A DNA stretch of 64,000 nt from Emydura subglobosa (lineage: Eukaryota > Chordata > Testudines > Chelidae). The position numbers and the translations under genes were made by a program. This document shows positions 62,561 through 64,000 of the stretch, in pieces. Within the stretch, counting starts at the first letter, position 1, and the number at the start of each line of letters is the position of its first letter. The notes below the pieces were generated by a model. It ran no database searches, had not been told where the DNA came from, and worked only from the letters and a program-made list of their open reading frames with translations. Location: the NCBI GenBank assembly GCA_007922225.1, contig ML679972.1:37973579-38037578 (forward strand), read 5' to 3'.

Positions 62561-63104
62561 GCCGCACACGCACACGCATGCACGCAAACGCTCACACACA
62601 CACACACACCCATTGCACTTCAAAACTGGGTTGGGCGAGGAAGCAGTGGAGGAAGTTGCCCTAAACATATGACCAGCTTTTCCTGGCGAGGCGACCAGGG
62701 TGCGCGTGTCATTAAGCGAACACTGTACCAGCTGCATGCCCTACAATCCCCATGACTCTTTCACTCTCCCTCCCCCCCCACCGGTGGAACCTGGAGGCCG
62801 TTCCCCAGTGCCAGGCAGGGAAAGGGTTAATAGAACTAGGGGCAAGCATCCCCTTCCCCACTTGCTCACGGCAGCCACCATGGCCCCGGGTGGGCTGGGA
62901 AGAAGCCCCCAGTGGTTAATGGCTTCTTGGGCATCTTGGCTGGCTTTAGCTGTGCAGGAAGGGTGCCTGGGGCACTGGCTAAGTCCCTGGTTTGGGGGGG
63001 GGAGCTTGGGCCTGCTAAGACCCCATTGGAGCCTGGGCACAGAGCTGGGGGGGAGCAGACTCCAGCAGTGGGGGGCTGAGGCATTAGGGTGAACTTGTGC
63101 AAAC

Positions 63105-63245
63105 ACCCATTCTGCCCTCGTGCGAGCTCTCACTCTGCCCTCGTGTGAGCTCCTGCCCCTCCCGCATGCGATCTCCCACCCTTTCCTCGTGCGAGCTCTG
63201 GCCATGCCCTCGTGCGAGCTCTCTCCTGCTCCACTCGTGTCCTCT
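63105..63245 (+). repeat. TCTGCCCTCGTGCGAGCTC tandem repeat
   Basis: Five to six copies at spacings of about 23-27 bp, starting at 63111 and 63134. It produces a false repetitive ORF. Confidence 0.8.
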
Positions 63246-64000
63246 TTATTCAGTTTCCATCTATCCCTCCAGCGGCCCTTCTTCTCCCCCTGCTCCCTCC
63301 ATTCCCTTCCAGGGCTCTGCTCAGGGCTCTGGCAGGGCTTTCCTTCCTTTCCTCCACCCCTTGCTTTCTTCACCCTTTCAGCCGCGCACCCCGGCGGTCT
63401 CTCTCCTTCTGCCCTCACCTGGGTTATTTTTCAGGGTGGAAAAGATCCACCTAGCCCCATACACATCCCTCTGCCTGCCTGGCTCTCCCTGGCTCTCCAT
63501 ACACACCTCTCTGTCTCTTCATCTCCCCCCCACCCCCACACACCTCCTTCCGCCTGGCTGCGTCTCTCTGTCCATCCTCAGCCACACCCAGCTCTCCAGC
63601 TCCACCCCTCTCTCTTCTATTCTCTTCCCCTCCAGCCACCTCTTTTCCTTCCCTAGTCTCTGTTCTCTCCCCCTCCCCTTTCAGCTGCCTGTCGCCATCC
63701 CTCCCTTCCTTCTTCTCTCTTCCCATCCACCCATCTTTCTCTCCTCCGCTCCCCTGGCCACCCTTTATCTCTCTGCAGCTTCCCAGCTGCGTCTGCCTCT
63801 GTCCCTGCCCTTCCCCTTTCTCCCCCCGCCCCCGCCCGGCTCCTGCTCCGTGCAGCTGCTGCAGTGCTAAAGATTTCCAATGTGTGTTGTTTCGCTCCGC
63901 CTCTCCGCGCGTCCCTCCCTCCCCAAATCCCTCCCCCTCCATCTGCAGGAAAGGGGCAGACCCGCCTCCTGCACTTCCCTTCCCCCTCAAATCTCCCCCC
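63245..64000. repeat. Pyrimidine-rich low-complexity sequence to the window edge
   Basis: About 750 bp is dominated by 'ctccctcc' and 'ccttcctt' words on the + strand, with a CpG-richer, less simple patch at 63820-63920. If LRFN1 follows as in mammals, its promoter could lie at or beyond this edge (inference). Confidence 0.6.

Noticed and set aside
63097..63870. 257-codon plus ORF near the window edge
   Set aside because: Ser/Pro/Leu translation of pyrimidine-rich sequence and a short tandem repeat. It lacks leucine-rich repeats, so it is not LRFN1.

Overview
The window is GC-rich, repeat-dense vertebrate nuclear DNA. The repeats point to a turtle or a close archelosaur relative: old CR1 LINE copies with turtle/crocodilian-type 3' ends, tRNA-headed MIR/CORE-like SINEs, hAT elements, and minisatellites of the kind seen in turtle assemblies. 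GC content and minisatellite density suit a microchromosome or subtelomere. There are no bacterial, phage or plasmid features.

Only one protein-coding gene is certain: GMFG (glia maturation factor gamma), + strand, with seven coding exons between 5071 and 11099 and a polyA signal at 11169. The joined exons make an uninterrupted 142-residue ADF-homology protein. Intron 4 (9095-9985) has the full signature of a minor-spliceosome (U12) AT-AC intron. GMFG introns hold a hAT MITE with a perfect 8-bp duplication, tandem SINEs and a short repeat carrying CTCF-like cores.

Upstream (1-5000) a degenerate minisatellite abuts a CpG-rich, CCAAT/NRF1-type promoter at about 2240-2640. On the minus strand this promoter has a good splice donor. 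In mammals SAMD4B lies divergently at this place, so this is probably the SAMD4B promoter and non-coding first exon (inference).

From 11.2 kb to the end (about 53 kb) I find no coding exon. In mammals LRFN1 follows GMFG on the same strand, so this stretch may be intergenic or 5' non-coding LRFN1 territory, but no LRFN1 coding sequence is visible. It holds CR1 copies (12.0-13.2, 23.2-23.6, 33.6-34.2, 45.25-45.9, 52.4-53.0 kb), a decayed hAT transposon with a broken transposase and a nested MITE (49.09-51.16 kb), a 61-nt inverted-repeat element inserted in a CR1 (12.68-12.89 kb), an inverted duplication (14.2-15.0 versus 53.2-54.0 kb), a 68-bp tandem repeat (27.6-28.2 kb), several other minisatellites, CA/GT tracts, a 31-G run, and single-copy-looking AT-richer islands with homeodomain-type motifs that could be regulatory elements.

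Most long ORFs are artefacts of GC-rich or tandemly repeated DNA and are not annotated as genes.
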